Part shown: positions 13,058 to 19,185 of the stretch, one piece after another
Layout: each line of letters opens with the position of its first letter
Numbering within the stretch: position 1 is the stretch's first letter
Assembly: GCA_026985655.1 (NCBI GenBank)
Contig: JALSQB010000017.1
Span: 1 to 19,185 of the forward strand
Direction: 5' to 3'
DNA: 19,185 bases
Origin: Campylobacteraceae bacterium
Lineage (GTDB): Bacteria > Campylobacterota > Campylobacteria > Campylobacterales > Sulfurovaceae
Made by a program: the position numbers and the translations under genes
The notes under the pieces: model-generated
The model's input: the letters and a program-made list of their open reading frames with translations, nothing else
Databases searched by the model: none
What the model was told of the DNA's origin: nothing

Positions 13058-13309
13058 ATGCGAAAAAATGAACCAGTACGCATGTGTATAACATGTAGAG
13101 AACGGGAACTACAACAAAAACTACTTCGCCTACAAGAGAAAAACAGTAACATTTTTCCTTATTCGGGACAGGGTCGGAGTTTTTATATTTGTAACAGTTG
13201 TCGTGAAAACGAAAAAAAAGTAAAAGGTTTAATGAAACGTTTTCGGCTCTCTAGTGAAGATAGTGAACAGTTTGTTAAGTATTTAAAGGAGTTAGATAAG
13301 AATGGATAG
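13058..13309 (+). CDS. ylxR: YlxR family (DUF448) RNA-binding protein
   Basis: An 83-residue basic protein with the YlxR signature RMCITCRE (C10, C13) and GRSFYICNSC (G39-C48); the four cysteines could bind a metal, whereas many YlxR proteins keep only some of them. Members lie in the nusA-infB region in many bacteria and are reported nucleic-acid binders, with links to the RNase P RNA in some species. Here nusA is absent from the window, but the gene precedes infB directly and overlaps it by 8 bases (ATG 13302, stop 13307-13309). The ATG at 13058 has AGG at 13048-13050 as a weak ribosome site; the TATAAT at 13051-13056 is too close to the start to be its promoter. Confidence 0.9.
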   Translation: MRKNEPVRMCITCRERELQQKLLRLQEKNSNIFPYSGQGRSFYICNSCRENEKKVKGLMKRFRLSSEDSEQFVKYLKELDKNG

Positions 13310-16124
13310 AGTTAAAATCCAAGAGATTGCAGTTGAAGCAGGTGCATCAAATGCAGTACTTATTGAGAAAGCTAAAGAGTTAGGTTACGATGTAAAAGTG
13401 GCAAGTAGTTCAGTAACAATTGAACAAGCTGGTATTTTAGTAGATTATGCAATTAATGGTATTAAGCCAAAATCAGAGAAACCTAAGCCTAAAGTAGTTA
13501 AGAAAGTAGATGTTGTTAAAGAAGTGAAAACTGAAGAGATAACAAAAGAAATTCTTGAAACAAAAACAGAAGAAAAAGTTGAAGCTCCTGTTGAGAAGAA
13601 AGCTGAAAAGAAAGAGAAAGTTACCGCTCCAAAAAGAAAAAGAAAAATAGGTTCAATTACAGCTACTCCTAAAAAGAAAAAAGTAGAAGTTGTTGAAGAA
13701 GCTCCAAAAGAAGAAGCAGTCATAGAAGAAAAAGTTGAAACAACTGAAGCTGTTGTTGCCTCTGATACTGAAGTGGCAGAAGTTGAAACAGAAGAAAAAG
13801 TCGTTGAATCATCAATAACAGAAGAAGATACTACTAAAGAAACTACTACAGAAGAAGCTTCAAAAGAAGAAGAACCAGTAGTTGAAAAGCCAAAAGCAAG
13901 ACGTAAACGTATTGGTATTACGGTTGTTAAAAAAGCAGACAGAGATAAACCTAGAATTAGAATTGTAGATGAACGTTTACCTGTGGTTAATGACAAAAGT
14001 AATAAACCAAAAGGTATGCCTACTCCTCCTTCTAAAAAGAAGATTAAAAAAGTGGCAATAGCTAAAGAGTCTGGTGAAAAATTAGACTTTATGTCAAATT
14101 CTAGTTTTGGTGGGTACAATCGTAATCAAGTAACTGAAGTAGAAGAAGAGCCAGAAATCTTAATGCTTGATTTCTCTGACAAAAATATCTATGAAGATAT
14201 GATGCGTCAAGAAGCCAAACGAAAAGAAGAGGCTAAAAAAAGAGCAGCAGCTGGTGGTGTGCAACAAAACCGTGGACGAACAGGTGGACAACGTAGAAGA
14301 CCATCTGGACTTAGACGTGGTGGAAAACGTAAAAAATACATCAAAGAAGAGAATACAGGAACCATTACCTCTATTCAAATTCCAGAAAATGTAAGGGTTT
14401 ATGAATTTGCTGAAAAAGTTGGTCGTTCAACGGGTGAAGTAATTAAAGTTCTTTTTGCCTTGGGAACCATGTTTACACAAAATGACTTTTTAGATAAAGA
14501 TTCTATTGAAATTTTGGCTGATGAGTTTGAAGTAGAAGTACATACTATTGATCCATTAGACGCACTTGATTATGTTAAAGTATATGATGGGATTGAAAAT
14601 GAAAATCCAACTGAACGTGCACCGATTATTACTATTATGGGTCACGTCGATCATGGTAAAACTTCACTTCTTGACAGAATTCGTCAAACAAAAGTAGCTG
14701 ACAAAGAAGCTGGTGGAATTACGCAACATGTTGGTGCTTATCAAGTAACTAAGAACGGTAAAAAGATCTCGTTTATTGATACTCCTGGTCACGCAGCCTT
14801 TACGGAGATGCGTTCACGTGGAGCTCAAGCGACTGATATTGTTATTATTGTTGTTGCTGCTGATGATGGGGTTAAACAACAGACTAAAGAAGCTGTTTCT
14901 CATGCTAAAGCTGCTGGTGTTCCTATTGTCGTTGCCATCAATAAAATGGACAAAGAAGCAGCCAATCCAGAATTGGTAAAAGGTCAATTGGCTGAACTTG
15001 AAATCACACCTGTTGAGTGGGGTGGTGAGCATGAATTTGTTCCTGTTTCTGCCCATTCTGGTGAAGGGATTGATGAGCTTCTTGAGACTTTACTTCTTAC
15101 AGCAGAAGTACTTGAACTTGAAGCTGATGCGACTAGAAATGCCAAAGCAATTGTGGTTGAGTCTTCTTTAGAAAAAGGTTTTGGTGCTACGGCAAATGTT
15201 ATTGTACATAATGGTACACTTAATGTGGGTGACCCTTTTGTGGTAGGAACAACTTTTGGTAAAGTTAAGACCATGATTTTAGATGATGGAACAAGAACTA
15301 AGTCCATTGAACCAGCTACTCCAGCAGCCATTGTAGGACTCTCTGAAGTACCAATGGCAGGTGATGTTTTAGTGGTAATGGATTCAGAAAAAGAAGCCAG
15401 AGAATTAGCCGATAAAAGAGCTGAATACGCAAGAATTAAAGAGCTATCTAAGAGTACAAAAGTTTCTCTTGATAACCTTTCTGAAATTATTGCAGAGGGT
15501 AATCTTAAGTCCTTACCAGTGATTATTAAAACGGATGTTCAAGGTTCTCTTGAAGCGATTAAAGGAACATTGGCTGACCTTAAAAATGAAGAGGTTAAAG
15601 TAAACGTTATTCACGAAGGTGTGGGTGGGGTTACTGAATCAGATGTTCAATTAGCTGATGCTTCAGAACACTCTATTATTTTAGGATTTAACGTTAGACC
15701 AACAGGAGCTGTTAAGAAAAAAGCCAAAGAGTTGGGTGTTGAGATTAAAACTTACTCAATTATCTATGAGCTTCTTGATGACATTAAAGCACTTCTTGGT
15801 GGTATGATGAGTCCTACAATCTCTGAAGAGGTAACAGGTCAAGCTGAAGTACGTGAAACATTTACTGTGGCTAAAGTTGGAACAATCGCAGGTTGTAAAG
15901 TATCTGATGGTGTTATTGTGAGAAATGCAGGAGCAAGACTCATTCGTGATGGTGTTGTTATTTATACCACAACCATTTCATCGCTTAAACGATTTAACGA
16001 TGATGCTAAAGAAGTTAAGAATGGTTTCGAGTGTGGTATCATGCTTCATAACTACAACGACATTAAAGATGGCGATGTAATTGAAACTTTCAAAATGGTA
16101 GAAGAGAAAGTAAAACTGGACTAA
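13302..16124 (+). CDS. infB: Translation initiation factor IF-2
   Basis: A 940-residue GTPase that recruits initiator tRNA to the 30S subunit and promotes subunit joining. Residues 1-50 form the first IF2_N module (VKIQEIAVEAGASNAVLIEK). Residues about 55-350 are a low-complexity linker: first Lys/Glu/Val/Thr-rich, then an Arg/Gly-rich basic run (RGRTGGQRRR). A second IF2_N module (YEFAEKVGRSTGEVIKVLF) follows. The G domain has G1 GHVDHGKT (447-454), G3 DTPGH (493-497) and G4 NKMD (547-550). Domains II to IV follow, ending with the initiator-binding C2 domain. The ATG at 13302 has AAGGAG upstream and overlaps ylxR. The linker is long compared with E. coli (890 total). Confidence 0.98.
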   Translation: MDRVKIQEIAVEAGASNAVLIEKAKELGYDVKVASSSVTIEQAGILVDYAINGIKPKSEKPKPKVVKKVDVVKEVKTEEITKEILETKTEEKVEAPVEKKAEKKEKVTAPKRKRKIGSITATPKKKKVEVVEEAPKEEAVIEEKVETTEAVVASDTEVAEVETEEKVVESSITEEDTTKETTTEEASKEEEPVVEKPKARRKRIGITVVKKADRDKPRIRIVDERLPVVNDKSNKPKGMPTPPSKKKIKKVAIAKESGEKLDFMSNSSFGGYNRNQVTEVEEEPEILMLDFSDKNIYEDMMRQEAKRKEEAKKRAAAGGVQQNRGRTGGQRRRPSGLRRGGKRKKYIKEENTGTITSIQIPENVRVYEFAEKVGRSTGEVIKVLFALGTMFTQNDFLDKDSIEILADEFEVEVHTIDPLDALDYVKVYDGIENENPTERAPIITIMGHVDHGKTSLLDRIRQTKVADKEAGGITQHVGAYQVTKNGKKISFIDTPGHAAFTEMRSRGAQATDIVIIVVAADDGVKQQTKEAVSHAKAAGVPIVVAINKMDKEAANPELVKGQLAELEITPVEWGGEHEFVPVSAHSGEGIDELLETLLLTAEVLELEADATRNAKAIVVESSLEKGFGATANVIVHNGTLNVGDPFVVGTTFGKVKTMILDDGTRTKSIEPATPAAIVGLSEVPMAGDVLVVMDSEKEARELADKRAEYARIKELSKSTKVSLDNLSEIIAEGNLKSLPVIIKTDVQGSLEAIKGTLADLKNEEVKVNVIHEGVGGVTESDVQLADASEHSIILGFNVRPTGAVKKKAKELGVEIKTYSIIYELLDDIKALLGGMMSPTISEEVTGQAEVRETFTVAKVGTIAGCKVSDGVIVRNAGARLIRDGVVIYTTTISSLKRFNDDAKEVKNGFECGIMLHNYNDIKDGDVIETFKMVEEKVKLD

Positions 16125-16130
16125 GCATAT

Positions 16131-16517
16131 ATGAGAGAAGAAGAGATAAAAAGAAAAAGAACGGAGTCACGCTTAGTTGAGTTACTCCCCGAAGCTTTTG
16201 CAGGAATGAATGATAATCGTATCAACTCTTTGTCTGTAACAGCTGTTGTTTGTTCTCGTGGACGCTATGATGCGAAAGTCTATTTAGATAAATCATACTT
16301 AACTGAAAAAGAACAAAATGAAGCTTTAAAACAACTAAGAGCTGTAACAGGCTACCTTTCAACCTATGTTCGAGAGAGTGAGGGGTGGTACAAAGCTCCT
16401 AAGTTTACCTTTGAATTTGACGCTCAATTAGAACAAATCTCAAAGATTGATGCACTCTTTAAAGAGATAGCTAAACGTCACGATAAGAATAAAGAGGATA
16501 AATCAGATGAATCTTAA
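16131..16517 (+). CDS. rbfA: Ribosome-binding factor A
   Basis: A 128-residue KH-like protein that binds the 30S subunit during 16S rRNA maturation and is needed for cold adaptation in other bacteria. The N-terminal RKRTESRLVELLPEAFA helix, the central SLSVTAVVCSRGRYDAKVYLD strands and the APKFTFEFDAQLE segment near the end fit the RbfA family, with a charged C-terminal tail. It starts six bases after infB stops and overlaps rimP by 11 bases, forming the infB-rbfA-rimP set seen in relatives. Its own ribosome site is poor (CTGGA), so coupled translation from infB is likely. Confidence 0.92.
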   Translation: MREEEIKRKRTESRLVELLPEAFAGMNDNRINSLSVTAVVCSRGRYDAKVYLDKSYLTEKEQNEALKQLRAVTGYLSTYVRESEGWYKAPKFTFEFDAQLEQISKIDALFKEIAKRHDKNKEDKSDES

Positions 16518-16947
16518 TGAACAGATAGAAAAAATAGTTAAGGCAAATGGTGCATCTTTTTATGGAACTGAAACAGCCCAAGAAGATAGCCATACTATTT
16601 TTAGAGTTTACATTACCAAAGAAGGTGGGGTAAAACTTGACCTTTGTGCCGAGATTTCACATGAACTTTCTGTCTTTTTTGATGTTAATCCTCCCATGCA
16701 TGGAGCATACTTTTTAGAAGTAAGTTCACCAGGAATTGAGCGTAAGCTTGAAAACCCTACGCACTTTATGTCAGCTGTCAATGAACGTGTAAAGTTCAAG
16801 ATTAATGGTGGTGACAAAGAGAAAGGCTTAATAAAATCAGCCGATGAAAAAGGCTTTAGCATAGAAAAAAAAGGTGAAGAGGTACGATTTGAGTACTGTA
16901 ACATCTCAAAAGCTAAAACCTATTTTGAATGGAATAAATCAAAATAA
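16507..16947 (+). CDS. rimP: Ribosome maturation factor RimP
   Basis: A 146-residue protein for early 30S assembly. The family motif is LEVSSPGIERKLENPTHF (residues about 70-87), preceded by a CAEISHELSVFFD segment, and an SH3-like C-terminal half (RVKFKINGGDKEKGLI). Length is normal for the family. The ATG at 16507 lies in the last codons of rbfA and has AGAGG at 16493-16497, nine bases upstream. It ends the lpxC-to-rimP block; a strong hairpin begins at the base after its stop codon. Confidence 0.93.
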   Translation: MNLNEQIEKIVKANGASFYGTETAQEDSHTIFRVYITKEGGVKLDLCAEISHELSVFFDVNPPMHGAYFLEVSSPGIERKLENPTHFMSAVNERVKFKINGGDKEKGLIKSADEKGFSIEKKGEEVRFEYCNISKAKTYFEWNKSK

Positions 16948-16971
16948 TTGTTACGTTTTATAACGTAACAA
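16948..16971. terminator. Bidirectional hairpin between rimP and the convergent gene
   Basis: TTGTTACGTT-TTAT-AACGTAACAA is a perfect 10-bp stem with a 4-base loop. It starts right after the rimP stop on the + strand. On the - strand it contains the last codons and stop of the convergent gene (stop at 16958-16960 in the loop), and is followed there by the T-rich TTATTTTGATTT. No T-run follows on the + strand, so it works best as a - strand terminator. Confidence 0.6.
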
Positions 16972-17284
16972 AATCTACTAATGCAATCTCTTGACACCCT
17001 TTTTTAAAGAGTTTTCGTGCTTTAGCATCTTCTTCAGCCAGTTCAATTAAATCAGCAAAATCTTTTTTATCAGCTTCAAACTCATAGAGTTCCTTTTGAC
17101 TTTTTAGGACGATATGCGATGAATTATCATCGCTAGTAATATCTAAATTACGCAATCCTTTAGCAAATTCACTTTTAAGTAATTTAACAATTTTTTCATT
17201 TTGCAATATCTCATTTAAAGAAATCTCTTTATGTATGTCATTTTCACAAACAAGTTGATAGGTCACGTTTAGTTTTCCTTGCAT
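16958..17284 (-). CDS. Hypothetical 108-residue soluble protein
   Basis: A small acidic, Lys/Glu/Leu-rich protein with no signal peptide, membrane segment or motif that I recognise. The N-terminus (GKLNVTYQLVCEN) reads as a beta strand pair; the rest is predominantly helical with alternating charged residues. Two cysteines, C13 and the one in FKKGCQEIAL near the end, are far apart. The start at 17284 has AAGGA about nine bases upstream and a TGCTATACT extended -10 at 17314-17322, so it is a real, independently expressed gene. It sits alone between two + strand blocks, with its last codons forming half of the 16948-16971 hairpin. Confidence 0.75.
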   Translation of the reverse strand: MQGKLNVTYQLVCENDIHKEISLNEILQNEKIVKLLKSEFAKGLRNLDITSDDNSSHIVLKSQKELYEFEADKKDFADLIELAEEDAKARKLFKKGCQEIALVDFVTL

Positions 17285-17313
17285 TGGTTTTTCCTTGGGG
17301 CTTAGTATTTTTT

Positions 17314-17322
17314 AGTATAGCA
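17314..17322 (-). promoter_or_regulatory. Promoter of the 108-residue gene
   Basis: On the - strand TGCTATACT is a good extended -10 box, 30 bases upstream of the ATG at 17284. The leader then contains AAGGAAAAA as ribosome site. No -35 consensus is seen. Confidence 0.55.
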
Positions 17323-17368
17323 TATAAGTAAAATTTTATCTTAAAATATGTCAAATTGTAATGTTTTG

Positions 17369-17377
17369 TGATATAAT
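17369..17377 (+). promoter_or_regulatory. ribD promoter (extended -10)
   Basis: TGATATAAT is an exact TGnTATAAT extended -10, 34 bases upstream of the ribD ATG. The surrounding TTGTGATATAAT is identical to the lpxC promoter word at 10729-10740. The ribosome site TAGGA is at 17401-17405. No riboflavin (FMN) riboswitch-like conserved boxes are visible in the 126-base gap. Confidence 0.65.
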
Positions 17378-17410
17378 CTATTTACCTCAATATCTAAATT
17401 TAGGATTATC

Positions 17411-18412
17411 ATGACCTCTAAGCAACTCTACATGCACCAAGCCCTAAAAAAAGCGTGGCAATACCAACTACGAACCTATCCAAACCCAGCAGTAGGGTGT
17501 TTAATTCTTTACAGAAATGAGATAGTTGCTCTTGAAGCACATCAAAAAGCAGGGACATCTCATGCCGAGGTATTGGCTCTTTTAAAAGCTTATGAAAGCA
17601 TGAGTCAAAAAAAGATAGATTTTGATAGATTTGATGCCCAAAAGGCGCATGCTTTTTTATTGAGTTTAGAAAAGAATTTTTTTCGTGAGTGTGTAATTTA
17701 TGTAACGCTTGAACCCTGTTCTCATGTCGGTAAAACACCCTCTTGTGCCTCTTTGGTGGTTCAGTTGAAACCTAAAAAAGTTATTATTGCAACACTTGAC
17801 CCAATTGCAGGGCATGATGGAGGGGTGAAACGACTTGAAGAGCAGGGCATAGAGCTTGAAGTGGGGGTTTGTCAAAAAGAGGCACTTGAACTTTTAGAGC
17901 CATTTCTTATTTGGCAAAAAAGAGCCTTTGTGTTGTTTAAAATAGCCCAAACTTCTAATGGCAAGATTGGTGGGGGGTATTTAAGTTCTCCAGCGTCATT
18001 AAAACATGTACATCAACTTCGTGCTGTTTGTACAACTATGGTAATTGGAGGCAATACGGTAAGAGTAGATAGACCTACTTTGGATTGTCGTTTTACCGAA
18101 GATAATGCACCTCATATCATTATCTACTCCAAAAAAGATGATTTTGACAGAAGCATACCTCTTTTTGATGTTCCCAATAGAGAAGTCCAGATTTTAGATA
18201 AATTGGATTTTGCTCAACCATCGTTTGTATTGGTTGAAGGAGGAGAGGGTATGATAAATGCTTTAAAAGATAAGATTGATTGGTTACTTCAATATCAAAC
18301 ACCTAAACTCTCAGGGCATGATTCATCTTATGATATTGAATTAAATTTGAAGTTTTTATTTCAAGAGAAAAAAGAGATAGATTTATTGTTGTGGTCTAAA
18401 GCACTTAAATAG
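17411..18412 (+). CDS. ribD: Bifunctional riboflavin biosynthesis deaminase/reductase RibD
   Basis: A 333-residue cytoplasmic enzyme catalysing two consecutive steps of riboflavin synthesis. Residues 1-150 are the zinc deaminase: NPAVGC at 25-30, H51 and E53 in SHAEV, then C103 and C112 in EPCSHVGKTPSC complete the site. The loop between these (about residues 60-95) is longer than in E. coli and Lys/Phe-rich. Residues about 165-333 are the reductase: FVLFKIAQTSNGKIGG, VIGGNTVRVDRPTLDCR, and VLVEGGEGMINAL near the end. The reductase half is somewhat short (E. coli RibD has 367 residues) and its C-terminus is divergent, but the NADPH and substrate motifs are kept. It stands alone before ubiE, with no other rib gene in the window. 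Confidence 0.95.
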   Translation: MTSKQLYMHQALKKAWQYQLRTYPNPAVGCLILYRNEIVALEAHQKAGTSHAEVLALLKAYESMSQKKIDFDRFDAQKAHAFLLSLEKNFFRECVIYVTLEPCSHVGKTPSCASLVVQLKPKKVIIATLDPIAGHDGGVKRLEEQGIELEVGVCQKEALELLEPFLIWQKRAFVLFKIAQTSNGKIGGGYLSSPASLKHVHQLRAVCTTMVIGGNTVRVDRPTLDCRFTEDNAPHIIIYSKKDDFDRSIPLFDVPNREVQILDKLDFAQPSFVLVEGGEGMINALKDKIDWLLQYQTPKLSGHDSSYDIELNLKFLFQEKKEIDLLLWSKALK

Positions 18413-18418
18413 ATGTTC

Positions 18419-18447
18419 TGCTATAATAACTTAAATAATTTATGGAG
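18419..18447 (+). promoter_or_regulatory. ubiE promoter and start-deciding ribosome site
   Basis: TGCTATAAT (18419-18427) is an exact extended -10, just after the ribD stop. Transcription would begin near 18434, giving only about eight bases before the ATG at 18442 but about 23 before the TTG at 18457. GGAG at 18444-18447 is nine bases from the TTG. The arrangement favours TTG as the start. Confidence 0.55.
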
Positions 18448-18456
18448 CGAAATCCT

Positions 18457-19185
18457 TTGGAAAATCAAATAGATAAAAAAGAAAAACAAGACAAAATAGT
18501 AGGTATGTTTGATGACATTGCCTCAACTTATGACCTAACCAATAGAGTTTTGAGCATGGGCATTGACATTAAATGGCGACGCACAGCTTGTGATAAAGCT
18601 TATGATATTTTAGATACCAAAGAACTCACACAAATTACAGATGTGGCATGTGGTACAGGGGACTTACTGCTCTTTTGGAAAGAGTATGCTCAAAAAAAAG
18701 GCGTGAGTGTTCAAAATTATGTGGGTGTTGATCCTTCAGTAGGCATGTTAGACGTAGCCCGTAAAAAGATTGATTTTGCAGAATTTAAAGAGGGAAAAGC
18801 CCAAGAATTACCCGTTGAAGATGCTTCAACAGAACTCATCTCTATCTCTTATGGTATTCGTAATGTGGTAGATAGAGTTGAAGCTTTACAAGAGTTTTAT
18901 CGGGCATTAAAACCAAATGGTATTGTAGTCATTTTAGAATTTACTAAGCAAGAACGTCAAGGTTTTTTTGATAAAGTGGTAGATTTTGGCATGAAAAAAG
19001 TACTACCAAAAGTAGGAGGGCTTATCTCTAAAAATTATGCTGCCTATAAGTATCTTCCCGATTCCATAGAGGATTTTTTAACGACAGAGATGTTAAGTAA
19101 AGAGCTAGAAGAAGCAGGATTTGAGATGAAATATACCAAGTCGTTCACCATGGGAATTTCAACACTTTTAATTGCTCAAAAAGTA
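18457..19185 (+). CDS. ubiE: Menaquinone/ubiquinone biosynthesis methyltransferase (UbiE/MenG), 3' end missing
   Basis: 243 codons are open to the window edge without a stop. The protein is an S-adenosylmethionine-dependent C-methyltransferase that methylates demethylmenaquinone at the inner membrane. Evidence: VGMFDDIASTYDLTNRVLS, the SAM-binding DVACGTGDLLLF, VGVDPSVGMLDVARKKI, ELISISYGIRNV and KPNGIVVILEFTKQ, followed by the YKYLPDSIEDF segment. All are UbiE hallmarks. The end reached (STLLIAQKV) corresponds to the last strand, so only a few residues are missing. TTG at 18457 is preferred as start because of GGAG upstream and the promoter position; the in-frame ATG at 18442 would add five residues and lacks a ribosome site. 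In this phylum the quinone is menaquinone (or methylated forms), so MenG describes the role best. Confidence 0.93.
   Translation, partial: MENQIDKKEKQDKIVGMFDDIASTYDLTNRVLSMGIDIKWRRTACDKAYDILDTKELTQITDVACGTGDLLLFWKEYAQKKGVSVQNYVGVDPSVGMLDVARKKIDFAEFKEGKAQELPVEDASTELISISYGIRNVVDRVEALQEFYRALKPNGIVVILEFTKQERQGFFDKVVDFGMKKVLPKVGGLISKNYAAYKYLPDSIEDFLTTEMLSKELEEAGFEMKYTKSFTMGISTLLIAQKV

Noticed and set aside
13445..14119. A 224-codon open frame on the - strand opposite infB, rich in Ser, Thr, Val and Phe
   Set aside because: It is the mirror of the Lys/Glu/Val-rich linker of IF-2: the reverse complement of GAA and AAA-rich codons gives TTC and TTT and rarely stops. The composition is low-complexity and there is no ribosome site or neighbour context.
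14984..15331. Ser/Val-rich - strand open frame opposite the IF-2 G domain
   Set aside because: Shadow of strongly conserved coding sequence, with no independent signals.
16948..16971. A textbook rimP terminator
   Set aside because: The stem is strong, but on the + strand it is followed by AATCTACTAA without a T-run, so I describe it as a shared hairpin that is better suited to the - strand.
17285..17410. FMN riboswitch upstream of ribD
   Set aside because: The gap is only 126 bases, very AT-rich, contains divergent promoters and lacks the conserved RFN helices.
1..19185. CRISPR arrays, tRNA/rRNA genes, insertion sequences or att sites
   Set aside because: No regularly spaced direct repeats, no tRNA cloverleaf-like segments and no transposase or integrase motifs were seen. 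The toxin-antitoxin pair alone does not show a mobile element boundary.

Overview
The window comes from an AT-rich bacterial chromosome, almost certainly a member of the Campylobacterota (former Epsilonproteobacteria; a free-living Sulfurimonas/Sulfurovum/Arcobacter-like lineage is my best guess, genus not resolvable by eye). The main reason is the gene order lpxC - tsaB-like - thrB - ylxR - infB - rbfA - rimP, which I recall from Helicobacter and relatives. The TsaB-like protein is short, the peroxiredoxin is of the Helicobacter AhpC/TsaA type, and extended -10 promoters (TGnTATAAT) without clear -35 boxes fit as well.

Layout. 1-169: tail of an unidentified + strand gene. 190-1025: a small toxin-antitoxin-like pair, an antitoxin with a Phd/YefM-like N-terminus and a UPF0175-like C-terminus followed by a DUF3368/PIN toxin, overlapping ATGA and preceded by a palindrome at the likely transcription start. 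1045-3558, - strand: a 2-Cys peroxiredoxin, a PerR-like Fur-family regulator, an LpxH-like metallophosphoesterase and an unknown protein; the first two look like a peroxide-response unit. 3645-4307, - strand: a lipoprotein, divergent from a + strand pair of a cytoplasmic thioredoxin-like protein and a ModA-like binding protein (4390-5494). 5491-10601, - strand: methionine sulfoxide reductase MsrB-MsrA fusion, an HPr-Enzyme I fusion, a DUF481 outer-membrane protein and a NagE-like PTS permease (IICB). 10773-16947, + strand: the lpxC to rimP block covering lipid A, threonine synthesis, tRNA t6A and translation/ribosome assembly. 16958-17284, - strand: a short unknown protein. 17411-19185, + strand: ribD (riboflavin) and the nearly complete ubiE/menG (menaquinone methylation).

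How they work together. The - strand PTS cluster forms a phosphorelay PEP -> EI (H277) -> HPr (H28) -> [EIIA missing] -> IIB (C404) -> IIC, apparently for N-acetylglucosamine or a related hexose. A sugar PTS is uncommon in this phylum, and no EIIA domain is encoded here, so a partner elsewhere is required. PerR/peroxiredoxin and MsrBA point to oxidative-stress handling. There is no CRISPR array, insertion sequence, tRNA or rRNA that I can support, and no gene-free stretch above 300 bases; the longest gap, 10602-10772, holds divergent promoters. The most interesting items are the EIIA-less PTS with its outer-membrane companion and the composite antitoxin of the PIN module. I found no clear-cut new multi-gene system.
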